Below are positions 39,364 to 47,438 of a DNA stretch of 51,143 bases, piece by piece (positions within the stretch are counted from its first letter, which is position 1; each line of letters starts with the position of its first letter). The notes under the pieces were generated by a model. It worked only from the letters and a program-made list of their open reading frames with translations, did no database searches and was not told where the DNA came from. Location of the stretch: the NCBI GenBank assembly GCA_001657325.1, contig LWRO01000040.1, forward strand, positions 32,001-83,143, given 5' to 3'. The position numbers and the translations under genes were made by a program. The stretch is from Geitlerinema sp. BBD 1991-9 (GTDB taxonomy: Bacteria; Cyanobacteriota; Cyanobacteriia; Cyanobacteriales; Geitlerinemataceae).

Positions 39364-39708
39364 TTACGGTATCCCTGGAAAAGAATTCACAAACTCGATC
39401 TCAATATCGGGAAAAGAATTGACAAATTTAACGGTAAAGTCGGGAAACGATTCGACGATTCTCCACTTCCCACAAGAATCGGGAAAAGATTCGACGACTT
39501 TGACTTTTAGATCGGGAAAAGATTCGACGACTTTGACCTTTAAATCGGCAAAATGCTCGACCACTTTGACATCGCCATAGAGTTGAATTCCGTCCGCCGC
39601 GCAATGATTCTCGTTAACATTTCCCGTTGACGATCGAGCGATGCTGACAGACAAAATTACCAGCAAAGCCAACAACACTCCGATCGATTCACGCCACCGT
39701 TTCGTCAA
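39364..39708 (-). CDS. Secreted short-repeat protein resembling the 7(1) septoil-knot family
   Basis: 114 residues. The N-terminus (basic, then LLALLVILSVSIARSS) is a signal peptide. The mature part is about six 11-residue units: DLKVKVVESFP twice in near-identical form, a unit with an inserted Cys (DSCGKWRIVESFP), DFTVKFVNSFP, DIEIEFVNSFP and a short GIP tail. The two Cys (HCAADG and DSCG) could form a disulphide. The repeat pattern resembles the family annotated as 7(1) septoil knot (earlier a DUF); this is from memory and moderately sure. It follows the TPR gene by 22 bases on the same strand. Confidence 0.65.
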   Translation of the reverse strand: MTKRWRESIGVLLALLVILSVSIARSSTGNVNENHCAADGIQLYGDVKVVEHFADLKVKVVESFPDLKVKVVESFPDSCGKWRIVESFPDFTVKFVNSFPDIEIEFVNSFPGIP

Positions 39709-39730
39709 TTGCTTTTCCGAACGAGATTGC

Positions 39731-40669
39731 CTAATTTTGTTGTAAGTACTGAATCGCCTCCCGAGCGAGTTGTGCGGCTTGAGGTCGTTCTTGTCGATCG
39801 AACAGCGTCGCCGCCCGTTGAAAATCCTCGATCGCCTGCTCTCGATTACCGAGGGACACGTAAGCTAAGCCGCGATTTCCGTAAGCTTCCGGATTGTTGG
39901 CGTCGATCGATAAAACCCGCTCGAAATCCTCGATCGCGGCATAAGGCTCGGACTGTTCTAGCCACAACATTCCACGATTGAGATAAATCGGAATTGCATA
40001 GGCTGGTGCTTCTGCCGGAACGGCATCGAGTGCGTTTGCGTAACTGGCCAACGCCGCCTCGATTTGTCCGAGTTCGCTCAACGTCAGAGCGCGGTTGTAG
40101 TGAGCTTCTACGTAATCCGGCTCGAGTTCGATGGCTCGATCGTAATCGTCGAGTGCCCGTTGTAAATCGCCTAACATCGCGTAAACATTACCGCGATTGA
40201 GATAGGGAATCGGTGCGCTCGGCTCGAGTTCGATGGCTCGATCGAAATCCGATAAAGCTGCAGCAATATCGTCCGCACTCGTCGCAGAAGTCCAGTAAAC
40301 GTTCCCGCGATTAATATAAGCGGCCGTGTATTCCGGACGCAGGCGAACGGCCGTACTGTAATCCTCGATCGCTCGATCGTACTGTTGCAACGCTTCCCTC
40401 GATCGAGCGCGATTGTAATACGCTTCCGGCAATTGAGGTTCCACCTCGATTAATTGCGAGAACACCTGTTCGGCCCGAACGTAATTGCCACGCTCGAACT
40501 GCTCGATCCCTTCCAAAAACAGCGTTTCTGACTGTGGCGATAGGGTTTCAGCAGATTCTCGTTCGGCCCTAACAGCGACTTTAGGAATGCCGAAACCGGT
40601 CGCTAACGCGAGGGCAAGCGTTCCAATAGCAATTTGAAGTGTTTTAATAAACATCGTTCTAATAGACAT
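39731..40669 (-). CDS. Exported tetratricopeptide-repeat protein
   Basis: 312 residues. N-terminal signal peptide (hydrophobic run IAIGTLALALATGFG). About seven TPR units fill the rest, seen as AYYNRARSREALQQYDRAIE, AYINRGNVYW, PYLNRGNVYAMLGDLQRALD, AHYNRALTLSELGQIEAALA and AYGNRGLAYVSLGNREQAIE. TPRs scaffold protein-protein contacts, here outside the cytoplasm. An ATG at 40654 is an alternative start. Its only close neighbour is the downstream repeat protein, so the two may act together; that is inference. Confidence 0.88.
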   Translation of the reverse strand: MSIRTMFIKTLQIAIGTLALALATGFGIPKVAVRAERESAETLSPQSETLFLEGIEQFERGNYVRAEQVFSQLIEVEPQLPEAYYNRARSREALQQYDRAIEDYSTAVRLRPEYTAAYINRGNVYWTSATSADDIAAALSDFDRAIELEPSAPIPYLNRGNVYAMLGDLQRALDDYDRAIELEPDYVEAHYNRALTLSELGQIEAALASYANALDAVPAEAPAYAIPIYLNRGMLWLEQSEPYAAIEDFERVLSIDANNPEAYGNRGLAYVSLGNREQAIEDFQRAATLFDRQERPQAAQLAREAIQYLQQN

Positions 40670-40815
40670 TAAACTGGGAAGATTACAACGTTTTCACCCT
40701 TCACGATAGCGCAGTTGCGTTCGTCCAGCTCTCCATCTCGGTATGATGACAAAGCACGGGCGGAGCCGTTCCAGCCCCAACGCTTAATCTATTCGGCATT
40801 TCGAGCAATTCGATC

Positions 40816-42048
40816 GTGAGCGACGCACAAAAACAAGTTTGGGTTCTGATCGTCGGGCGCTTTATCTCCCAAATTGGCACCGGCTTTACCCTCTTCTACG
40901 CCTCAATTTTCTTCGTCAACCAAGTGGGCTTGTCCGCCACCGCTGTCGGTATCGGTTTGGGGAGTGCTTCAGTTTCGGGTGTTTTCGGGCGCATCCTGAG
41001 CGGTTCGATGTGCGATTCCCCTGACTGGGGACGCAAGCGAACTTTACTGCTGTCTGCCGTTCTCTCCGCCCTCGGATCGTTCGTTCTCGCCTCGACTCAA
41101 GATTTTACAACGTTAATCCTCGGCAACCTCTTAAACGGAATGGGCATTGGCTTGTACTGGCCGGCCTCCGAAACCGTCGTCGCCGATCTCACCCCCCCGG
41201 ACAAACGCCGCGAAACCTACGCCCTCAACCGTCTCGCAGACAGTTTGGGATTAGAAGTCGGGATCGTTTTCGGTGGAGCTTGGGTAGAAGTCACGGGAAC
41301 TTATCGTCTGTTGTTTGTCATCGACGGAATGTCTTACGTGCTGTTTCTGGTGGTGTTGGCTGCGGCTATTCGCGAAACGGGACATCTTTGGGCGAAAGTG
41401 GGAAATCCCCTGAAAAACTGGGCAACAGCGTTAAGAGATCGAACCCTCCTCGTTTACGTCGCGGCGAACGTCGTATTTACCACCTACATCGCACAAACCC
41501 ATACCGCTTTACCCGTTTATCTGAGTAATTTCGTTGCGGTCGATCGCGACGGTGCAGGTTTGTCACCCGCTGCGATTAGCGGCTTGTTTGCATGGCATGT
41601 GGCGATGTCCGTTCTGTTACAACTTCCTATCGCACGGTGGATGCATCGCTTCAGCCACGCTCGCGCGTTAGTCTTATCAGCGGCGATCTGGGCGTTGAGT
41701 TTCGTCGGTGTGTGGGTGACGGGAAATACAGGTTTTCCGATCGCTTGGGCTGTGATTGCGTTGGGCGTGATGGCTGTTGCAACGGTATCTTATACCCCCT
41801 CCGCGTCGACGTTAGTGGCAGAACTGGCGCCCGATACGTTGCGCGGTGTTTACCTGTCGATCAATGCTCTGTGTTGGGCCGTAGGATACGCCATCGGGCC
41901 GCCGTTGGGAGGATTGGCACTCGATCGAGACAAAGCCTTCGCCGATGGATTTTGGTTGGTACTCGCCGCCAGCGTCGGGTTGCTCGTGGTGATATTGCAG
42001 CAGCTCGATCGACGCTTAAAACTCGCCCCTAAAAGTCCATCCCGATAG
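40816..42048 (+). CDS. MFS transporter
   Basis: 410 residues from GTG 40816. Twelve hydrophobic segments; the motif-A loop between helices 2 and 3 reads GSMCDSPDWGRKRTLL, a near match to GXXXDXXGRR. A second related loop is RWMHRFSHARAL. The helix-5 end YWPASETVVADLTPPDKRRE is also typical of drug or sugar efflux type MFS members. Substrate unknown. The last 20 bases overlap the convergent HNH gene. Confidence 0.9.
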   Translation: MSDAQKQVWVLIVGRFISQIGTGFTLFYASIFFVNQVGLSATAVGIGLGSASVSGVFGRILSGSMCDSPDWGRKRTLLLSAVLSALGSFVLASTQDFTTLILGNLLNGMGIGLYWPASETVVADLTPPDKRRETYALNRLADSLGLEVGIVFGGAWVEVTGTYRLLFVIDGMSYVLFLVVLAAAIRETGHLWAKVGNPLKNWATALRDRTLLVYVAANVVFTTYIAQTHTALPVYLSNFVAVDRDGAGLSPAAISGLFAWHVAMSVLLQLPIARWMHRFSHARALVLSAAIWALSFVGVWVTGNTGFPIAWAVIALGVMAVATVSYTPSASTLVAELAPDTLRGVYLSINALCWAVGYAIGPPLGGLALDRDKAFADGFWLVLAASVGLLVVILQQLDRRLKLAPKSPSR

Positions 42049-42532
42049 CGTACTTCTGCCACTCGGGATGTCGTCCACTCTTGAGGTGTTTGCGAACCTC
42101 GAAATACAAACTGCTGTGAGGTCGTCGGGGTGGGTTTTTCAGGAGCATTTTCGCTTCCTGGGGCGTTCGGTTGCCTTTTTTAACGTTGCAGCGCACGCAG
42201 GCCGTCACTAAGTTTTCCCAGGTTTCCCCTCCCCCTCGAGACCTCGGAACGACGTGATCGAGCGTCAAGTCATCCCCCGTGTAGTTACAATATTGACAGG
42301 TGTGCGCGTCTCGGTAGAAGATGTTGCGTCGGGTTAAGGGAATCTCTTGATAAGGAACTCGCACGTAGTAGCGCAGTCGGATAACCGTAGGGAGTGGAAA
42401 CTCGGGATAAATAAACTTACCATTGTGTTCGAGTTGTTCCGCCTTTCCCTTCAAAACCAGCACGATCGCCCGCTGCCAATTCGTTATATTTAACGGCTCG
42501 TAAGAGGCGTTCAAGACGAGAACCTTAGCCAT
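42029..42532 (-). CDS. HNH endonuclease family protein
   Basis: 167 residues. The HNH core is CQYCNYTGDDLTLDHVVPRS, then RGGGETWENLVTACVRCNVK, giving the zinc Cys pairs and the catalytic His-Asn-His. The N-terminal VLVLNASYEPLNITNWQRAI is the conserved lead of a cyanobacterial HNH family with no mobile-element context. It may be a DNA-repair or housekeeping nuclease. The gene tail overlaps the MFS gene convergently. Confidence 0.88.
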   Translation of the reverse strand: MAKVLVLNASYEPLNITNWQRAIVLVLKGKAEQLEHNGKFIYPEFPLPTVIRLRYYVRVPYQEIPLTRRNIFYRDAHTCQYCNYTGDDLTLDHVVPRSRGGGETWENLVTACVRCNVKKGNRTPQEAKMLLKNPPRRPHSSLYFEVRKHLKSGRHPEWQKYAIGMDF

Positions 42533-42598
42533 TGATGCGTCGATGGTGTCAATTCTTTAACCAAAGCGTAGCATATCCGCTTCGCGATATCTTGAAGC

Positions 42599-42616
42599 CG
42601 CCAAGCGTGGCGTTTT
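42599..42616 (+). terminator. Terminator-like hairpin in the hetZ leader
   Basis: CGCCA, loop AGCG, TGGCG, then TTTT, 62 bases before the hetZ ATG. A second small hairpin (GCCGA, ACCT, TCGGC at 42637-42650) follows. It could attenuate hetZ or terminate an upstream RNA. Weak evidence. Confidence 0.35.
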
Positions 42617-42677
42617 GGGGACTTGCATCTGCCGCCGCCGAACCTTCGGCAATAAGCATTGTACGCTGAGAGGGTCT

Positions 42678-43841
42678 ATGGTGACGGTGAGCCAGTCAGA
42701 GAAAGATCGCCAACGCACGGAAAGTCTTTTGCAGGGGTTGACCCAAGAGTTTCAACAGTCTACTCGAGCGAGCGAACGCAATTGTCAAGCTGTTGCGGCT
42801 CGGATTGCGGATGAAGTCGAACGGACTTGTCTTCAGAGCGATCGAATTCAAGCGTCGGGAGAAGTGGGAATGTGGGCGGCTAAACTCGCTCGCCATCGCT
42901 TGCAACAATGCTTGCAATACTATCGTCTGGGATCGCGGGGCGGACGATTGGAGTTGCACAGTACTCTCAGTGCCATTGTGTATCGTTACATCACCCCCCC
43001 ATCGGTGCAATCGAGCTATGTCGGACGATTGCAATCGATCGAAGATTTCTTGCAGGGGTTTTATGCGGAGTCTTTAAATGCTTTGCGTCGGGAAGCCAAG
43101 CTGGAAGAGACCTATTCGCCGCGCACGTTGTTGGAGTTAGCTGAGTACATGGCGTTTACGGAACGCTACGCCAAACGCCGCATTACGCTGACGCGCGGAC
43201 GCAGTCAACAGCTCGTGATTTTAAGGGCGCAAACTTTCGCTCAGCAACAACCCCCGGAAGTCTGTGTCGATCTCGATCGAGCGGGAGAAGGGAAACCAAA
43301 CGAGGGCGATACGAAGTGGAGCGATGCCTCGATGAATCAAGTGCGCGATCGAATCGTCGATCGAACGCCCGATCCGACGGAGAGTTTATTGCGTCAGCGC
43401 GTCATCGACGAACTCCTCGCCTATTTGGAAGCGAACGATCAAAGCGAGTGCGCCGACTATTTCATCTTACGGTTGCAGGATTTACCCACTTACGAAATCG
43501 AGGCGCTCCTCGGGTTGACCCCTCGCCAACGAGATTATTTACAGCAACGTTTTAAGTATCATCTCATTCGCTTTGCCCTTTCCCATCGATGGGAATTAGT
43601 CCACGAATGGCTCGATGCTGACCTCGATCGAGATTTAGGACTGACATCGGAACAATGGCAATCTTTCCTGAAAAGCTGTAGTAACGACGAAGTAGAATTA
43701 CTGCAACGCAAGCGTCGAGGAGAATCAGACGAGCAAATCGCTCAAAGCTTGAAACGAACGCCGACACAAATGCGGCGACGCTGGTTCCAACTCCTCAAAC
43801 GCGCCTGGGAAATTCGCAACGACCGAACGCCTTCAGACTAA
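42678..43841 (+). CDS. hetZ: HetZ-family transcriptional regulator
   Basis: 387 residues from ATG 42678, preceded by AGAGGG. Close match to HetZ as remembered from Anabaena: EFQQSTRASERNCQAVAARI, HSTLSAIVYRYITPPSVQSS, EDFLQGFYAESLNALRREAK, LLELAEYMAFTERYAKRRI and LGLTPRQRDYLQQRFKYHLI. The last contains a likely helix-turn-helix. HetZ acts early in heterocyst differentiation with HetR, but homologues occur in non-heterocystous filamentous strains, where their role is less clear. patU follows after 34 bases, as in Anabaena. Confidence 0.9.
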   Translation: MVTVSQSEKDRQRTESLLQGLTQEFQQSTRASERNCQAVAARIADEVERTCLQSDRIQASGEVGMWAAKLARHRLQQCLQYYRLGSRGGRLELHSTLSAIVYRYITPPSVQSSYVGRLQSIEDFLQGFYAESLNALRREAKLEETYSPRTLLELAEYMAFTERYAKRRITLTRGRSQQLVILRAQTFAQQQPPEVCVDLDRAGEGKPNEGDTKWSDASMNQVRDRIVDRTPDPTESLLRQRVIDELLAYLEANDQSECADYFILRLQDLPTYEIEALLGLTPRQRDYLQQRFKYHLIRFALSHRWELVHEWLDADLDRDLGLTSEQWQSFLKSCSNDEVELLQRKRRGESDEQIAQSLKRTPTQMRRRWFQLLKRAWEIRNDRTPSD

Positions 43842-43875
43842 GGCGATCGACTGTCCGGAGGAGGGTCATCTACTG

Positions 43876-44919
43876 ATGAATAATGATACGAATCACCCTA
43901 GCAGGGAGGGAGAAACGGTCGAGGATCGTTTCTTCGCATGGCTTCTACAATACTCGACGGGTGACGTGACATCGCCCTCTGGAGACGACGAGGCAGACAT
44001 CGATTTGGAAGAACATTCGTTCCGCCTTGCGGACGACCTCGACGCTCCCCCTCCAGTCGGGACAGAGGCAGATGTCTCACTGGAGTTTCAATCGATCGAT
44101 CTAGGAGACGAACCAACCGTGCAAGACCGTTTTTACGCACTGCTCAAGCGTCGTGTCCAACACGAAATGCAAGATCGCTTACCGCTGTTTCCCTGGGAAA
44201 CAACAGTGTTAGACTACGATACCGATCCTGTTGACGACCGCCCCGAGGTAATGGTTCCCGGCCGGATGTGGTTGTCTCAACTACAACACCTGCACCTTCC
44301 CGTTGCCATTCCTGAAGGGGTGTTATCGCAACTGTTGGCCCGTTGCCAACAACTCGCTCTATCTTCGTTGCGTCAAGGCGAACGTTTGGTCGCCGCTGTC
44401 GAAGATCTATTTCCCGATCGCACTGACGAACTCAACCTCTGGACAGAACGGGTTCTCATTTGGTCAGCTAGTCGAAGCGGCGATCGAGTCCTCGAATCGT
44501 CGGATTCAGCGGATAATTTCCCTGAAAGTTACGACTGTGCGACACCGACTCAACAAATGCTCTTGTCGCTGTTGGCAGCGAAGGAAATTGTCGAAGCGTT
44601 GTCGCTGAACGTGTCCCCAGACGAACCCACCGACCGACGCCAATGGGTCACGTCCCACGGTGTTTTGGCCATTGAGGCGCAATATTGCGGAGATGGAGAT
44701 CGTCCGAGACTGCGAGCGGCCTGTCAACTTCCCGATGGCGGCCGACTGCGCTTGCGGGGCGGAACGCAACTGACTACGGCGCAACGCTCCGATGCCGGTG
44801 CGCTGAGTGTAGAACTCCCCGATGTGGAACTCGATCGAACCTATACCCTCGAAATCCATCTCGATGCGTCGGAACAGTCACCGTTGACTTTTGCGATTTG
44901 TCCGACTCAGGGAAGATAG
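43876..44919 (+). CDS. patU: PatU-like pattern-formation protein
   Basis: 347 residues from ATG 43876, with the strong ribosome site GGAGGAGGG. The N-terminal ~75 residues are acidic and disordered; RFYALLKRRVQHEMQDRLPL then FPWE follows, the motif typical of PatU3/PatU5 proteins encoded next to hetZ. The C-terminal third has a beta-rich region (LRAACQLPDGGRLRLRGGTQ). It lies 34 bases after hetZ, so one transcript is likely. PatU modulates heterocyst spacing in Anabaena; in other strains the role is unknown. Confidence 0.8.
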   Translation: MNNDTNHPSREGETVEDRFFAWLLQYSTGDVTSPSGDDEADIDLEEHSFRLADDLDAPPPVGTEADVSLEFQSIDLGDEPTVQDRFYALLKRRVQHEMQDRLPLFPWETTVLDYDTDPVDDRPEVMVPGRMWLSQLQHLHLPVAIPEGVLSQLLARCQQLALSSLRQGERLVAAVEDLFPDRTDELNLWTERVLIWSASRSGDRVLESSDSADNFPESYDCATPTQQMLLSLLAAKEIVEALSLNVSPDEPTDRRQWVTSHGVLAIEAQYCGDGDRPRLRAACQLPDGGRLRLRGGTQLTTAQRSDAGALSVELPDVELDRTYTLEIHLDASEQSPLTFAICPTQGR

Positions 44920-45014
44920 GGAGATGGGGAGGTAGGAGGATGACCCGATCCTGTGATGACTCGATGAGGGGAAACGAATGGTTCTCCTCGCATCCTCATC
45001 ACCTCATCTCCTCC

Positions 45015-45989
45015 TCACCGTCTCAGCCAGCCGTTGAGGGTAAATCGGCTCTGCTCGAATTGCCGTGACGGACAGCGAACGGGTCTGACTTCGTGTTGGA
45101 CGCGGCTGTCGAAAAAGATAATGCTGTTGTTGCGGGGTTCGAGATCGGTGAATCGATCGAGATCGACGATTTGTCCGGTGACGGGATCGGTTTTGTAAAT
45201 CCGTAGCGCTCCGCCACGATAGGCTTTGGGGTCTTGGTGAAAGTAATAAACGTAAGTGAGTTCTCGGGTTGCCGTTTCTGGGGAACCGGAATCGTTGTGG
45301 ACTTTGTAATAGCAACCGTCGTTATGGGCGGTCAGTTGCATTTCGAGTTCTGTAACTGCAAAGGGGGATCGATGGAGTTGTCGGAGAACTTCAGGAAAGA
45401 TCTTTAAAATACGGTCTTTGACTAAAAAGTAGAAATCGTTGAAGTGTGTCGCGTAGAGAATCGCCGATTGTCGGTATTCAGAAGCGTTGTTCGTCGTACT
45501 GGAACTGACGTAGCGATCGATGTTTTTTAACGCAATGTCGAGAACTTGTCGGTGTTCTTGAGGGGAAAGAAAATTCTCGACGAGAACGTATCGATCGAGA
45601 GCGGACGCTTGAGGGTTAGAAAGATCGGCCGGTGTCGCTCCCATCGAGGATAACACTGGCTCGCGCGTCAGAAGACGTTCCAAATTTTCGAGAGATCCTT
45701 CTGTCCCGGACTTTGCATCACGCGCGATGGCTAAGATGTGAAGGGCGATCTCAGCCCGTTCTCGTTGTGAAACCTTGGGGTCGTCAAGGATTGTTTCGAG
45801 GGTACGAACGGATTTAGCAACCAGTGCTTGAAATAGAAACTCGAACTCATGGGAATTAACAGCCGATCGATCGGAGAAACTCGAAGACGCATCAGTTCTC
45901 ATAGGCTTCGCAATTGAAAACGAGATGGCTGTTCGATCGAGACCGTCGAAAACGCTTTTCCCGTTCTCAAGCTGGTTGACATCAAGCAA
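45015..45989 (-). CDS. 2-oxoglutarate/Fe(II) oxygenase (prolyl-4-hydroxylase-like)
   Basis: 324 residues. The C-terminal ~190 residues form the double-stranded beta-helix: iron ligands His-231 and Asp-233 in YYKVHNDSGS, His-299 in VQHEVRPV, and the 2-oxoglutarate Arg likely at 315 in QSRFTLNGWLRR. The N-terminal ~130 residues are helical with no recognised domain. Members hydroxylate proteins or small molecules; no substrate evidence here. An in-frame ATG at residue 30 is an alternative start. Convergent with patU. Confidence 0.88.
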   Translation of the reverse strand: MLDVNQLENGKSVFDGLDRTAISFSIAKPMRTDASSSFSDRSAVNSHEFEFLFQALVAKSVRTLETILDDPKVSQRERAEIALHILAIARDAKSGTEGSLENLERLLTREPVLSSMGATPADLSNPQASALDRYVLVENFLSPQEHRQVLDIALKNIDRYVSSSTTNNASEYRQSAILYATHFNDFYFLVKDRILKIFPEVLRQLHRSPFAVTELEMQLTAHNDGCYYKVHNDSGSPETATRELTYVYYFHQDPKAYRGGALRIYKTDPVTGQIVDLDRFTDLEPRNNSIIFFDSRVQHEVRPVRCPSRQFEQSRFTLNGWLRR

Positions 45990-46166
45990 CAGCTAAAAGT
46001 GCGATGGAATTGGATATCCGATCGATCGCACTTCTCGCCACTCGTATACTAACCTGCTTGAGACTGAACGCACCGCTTCGAGTTGAGTCAGACCGAACGT
46101 CTAGCTGCATCCTGCGAAACGATCGAGTCTGGGGTGGAAGTAGATGCAAACCCTGAGACAACAGAA

Positions 46167-46991
46167 TTAATTCGATCGACGACGGCGAAAAACACGAACA
46201 GCTGCACCAATCACCATCAAACCGATCGCTGCAGACGGTTCGGGAACCTCTGTTGGCGTCGGCGTGGGAGGAGGAGTTGGTAACGGTGTCGGGACGATCG
46301 TGGGAGCCGGAGTCGGTGTCGGCGTGGGAGTTGGAGTTGGAGTTGGAGTTGGAGCGGGGGGTGGCGCAACTGCGTACATTTTTGTACTACCATTGCGGTT
46401 TGCACCCACACTTTGCATCCGCACGCCGAAGTCTTGGTCGGCGAAGTCTTGGTCGATCGTTAGGAATTCGGTATCGTGCTTGACGATAAACGATGTCCCT
46501 TGGAAATCGTCGTTGCCTTTTAAACCTTGACTTCCAATTTCGATGGCAACGTTGAACCCGTCTGAGGGAGCGATTGCGTTGGGATACGAACCCGTATCAA
46601 CCCCACCATTGAGAGCAGCTTTTTTGGCTTTGAGAAGATTACCCGACGAACTCGTGAAAACATCGCTGCTTTGAATACTGTAAAAATTCGCAGCATTAAT
46701 GTCGCTAAAAGGGTTCGAGTTCGCCGTGATGTTTAAGCCGCTCACCAGGCTGGCATCACTGATATCGAAGAAGATCCCTCTGAGGTCGGCGAGATTGACC
46801 GCTGTATCGACTTTAAAATCAAATTGAACACTACCATCATCTAAATCCGTCAGCCAGACATCGACTTCGGCGTTACTCCCCGTAAATGGAGAGATGGAGA
46901 AGCTCAGCGACGCCGCCTGCGCTGAATTTACTGTAAGGAGGGCTATCGACGGTAGGGCCGCGCCCAGCGTTATCGCTAAAAATCGTTGCAT
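46167..46991 (-). CDS. PEP-CTERM protein with (PT)n spacer
   Basis: 274 residues from ATG 46991 (MQRFLAITLGAALP); an ATG at 47012 would add seven. Signal peptide ends VNSAQAAS. The middle is a beta-rich region resembling a cohesin or choice-of-anchor-like sandwich (VDVWLTDLDDGSVQFDFKVD). A Pro-Thr spacer of ~40 residues follows, then the PEP-CTERM tail: EVPEPSAAIGLMVIGAAV and basic RRRRSN. On DNA the spacer contains a tandem hexamer run (GTTGGA units on the plus strand near 46331), prone to length change. No exosortase gene in the window. Confidence 0.85.
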   Translation of the reverse strand: MQRFLAITLGAALPSIALLTVNSAQAASLSFSISPFTGSNAEVDVWLTDLDDGSVQFDFKVDTAVNLADLRGIFFDISDASLVSGLNITANSNPFSDINAANFYSIQSSDVFTSSSGNLLKAKKAALNGGVDTGSYPNAIAPSDGFNVAIEIGSQGLKGNDDFQGTSFIVKHDTEFLTIDQDFADQDFGVRMQSVGANRNGSTKMYAVAPPPAPTPTPTPTPTPTPTPAPTIVPTPLPTPPPTPTPTEVPEPSAAIGLMVIGAAVRVFRRRRSN

Positions 46992-47438
46992 TGCCTTCCT
47001 AACCCTATACAAGAAATACCACTTCTGACTCTAGTGTAGACACACTTTCCTCAATCGATCGAAAACTTTCTGCAAAGTTCCGTGCGGAATTTATGAATTT
47101 TTGATGTGCGAGGCTTCGTAAATCATTTCTTGAATTCTTGAAATCCTTACCTGATGGGAAATTAAAGATTTTGTTTTTATCTCGATTCTGACCGTGTATA
47201 ACACGAATTTTATTTAGTTTGTTGAGGAAATGTACGACATTTGAAATGCCTTTTTGAGGTATTTTTTGCGTGTATTCACGGATGTTCGATCGAGGATAAT
47301 ACGGAGAAAAATGCCAAAGCACGATCTTTCGTTCTCCAGCTCTCGCCCTGCCCCCGGCATCGCCAACATCCGATAACTGTGTCAGAGTAGTGACAGGCCG
47401 ATCGAGGGTCGGTTGAGTTCCCTTACCTTCAAGTGTAG
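46992..47438. other. 447-nt A/T-rich spacer between the PEP-CTERM and transglutaminase-fold genes
   Basis: Divergent promoter region. It includes a terminator-like element at 47245-47267: AATGCCT, loop TTTTG, AGGTATT and more T (plus strand). There is no upstream plus-strand gene to terminate, so it could mark a small RNA or leader. A 5-bp inverted repeat TGTCA/TGACA lies at 47380-47395. A long minus-strand open frame here has no family features and is not called. Confidence 0.45.

Noticed and set aside
46264-46530. Gly/Val-repeat plus-strand protein
   Set aside because: It is the antisense of the Pro-Thr spacer of the PEP-CTERM gene; the repeat arises from the hexamer DNA run.
47005-47322. 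Minus-strand 105-codon open frame upstream of the second PEP-CTERM gene
   Set aside because: A/T-rich, no ribosome site or family features, and it overlaps the PEP-CTERM leader.
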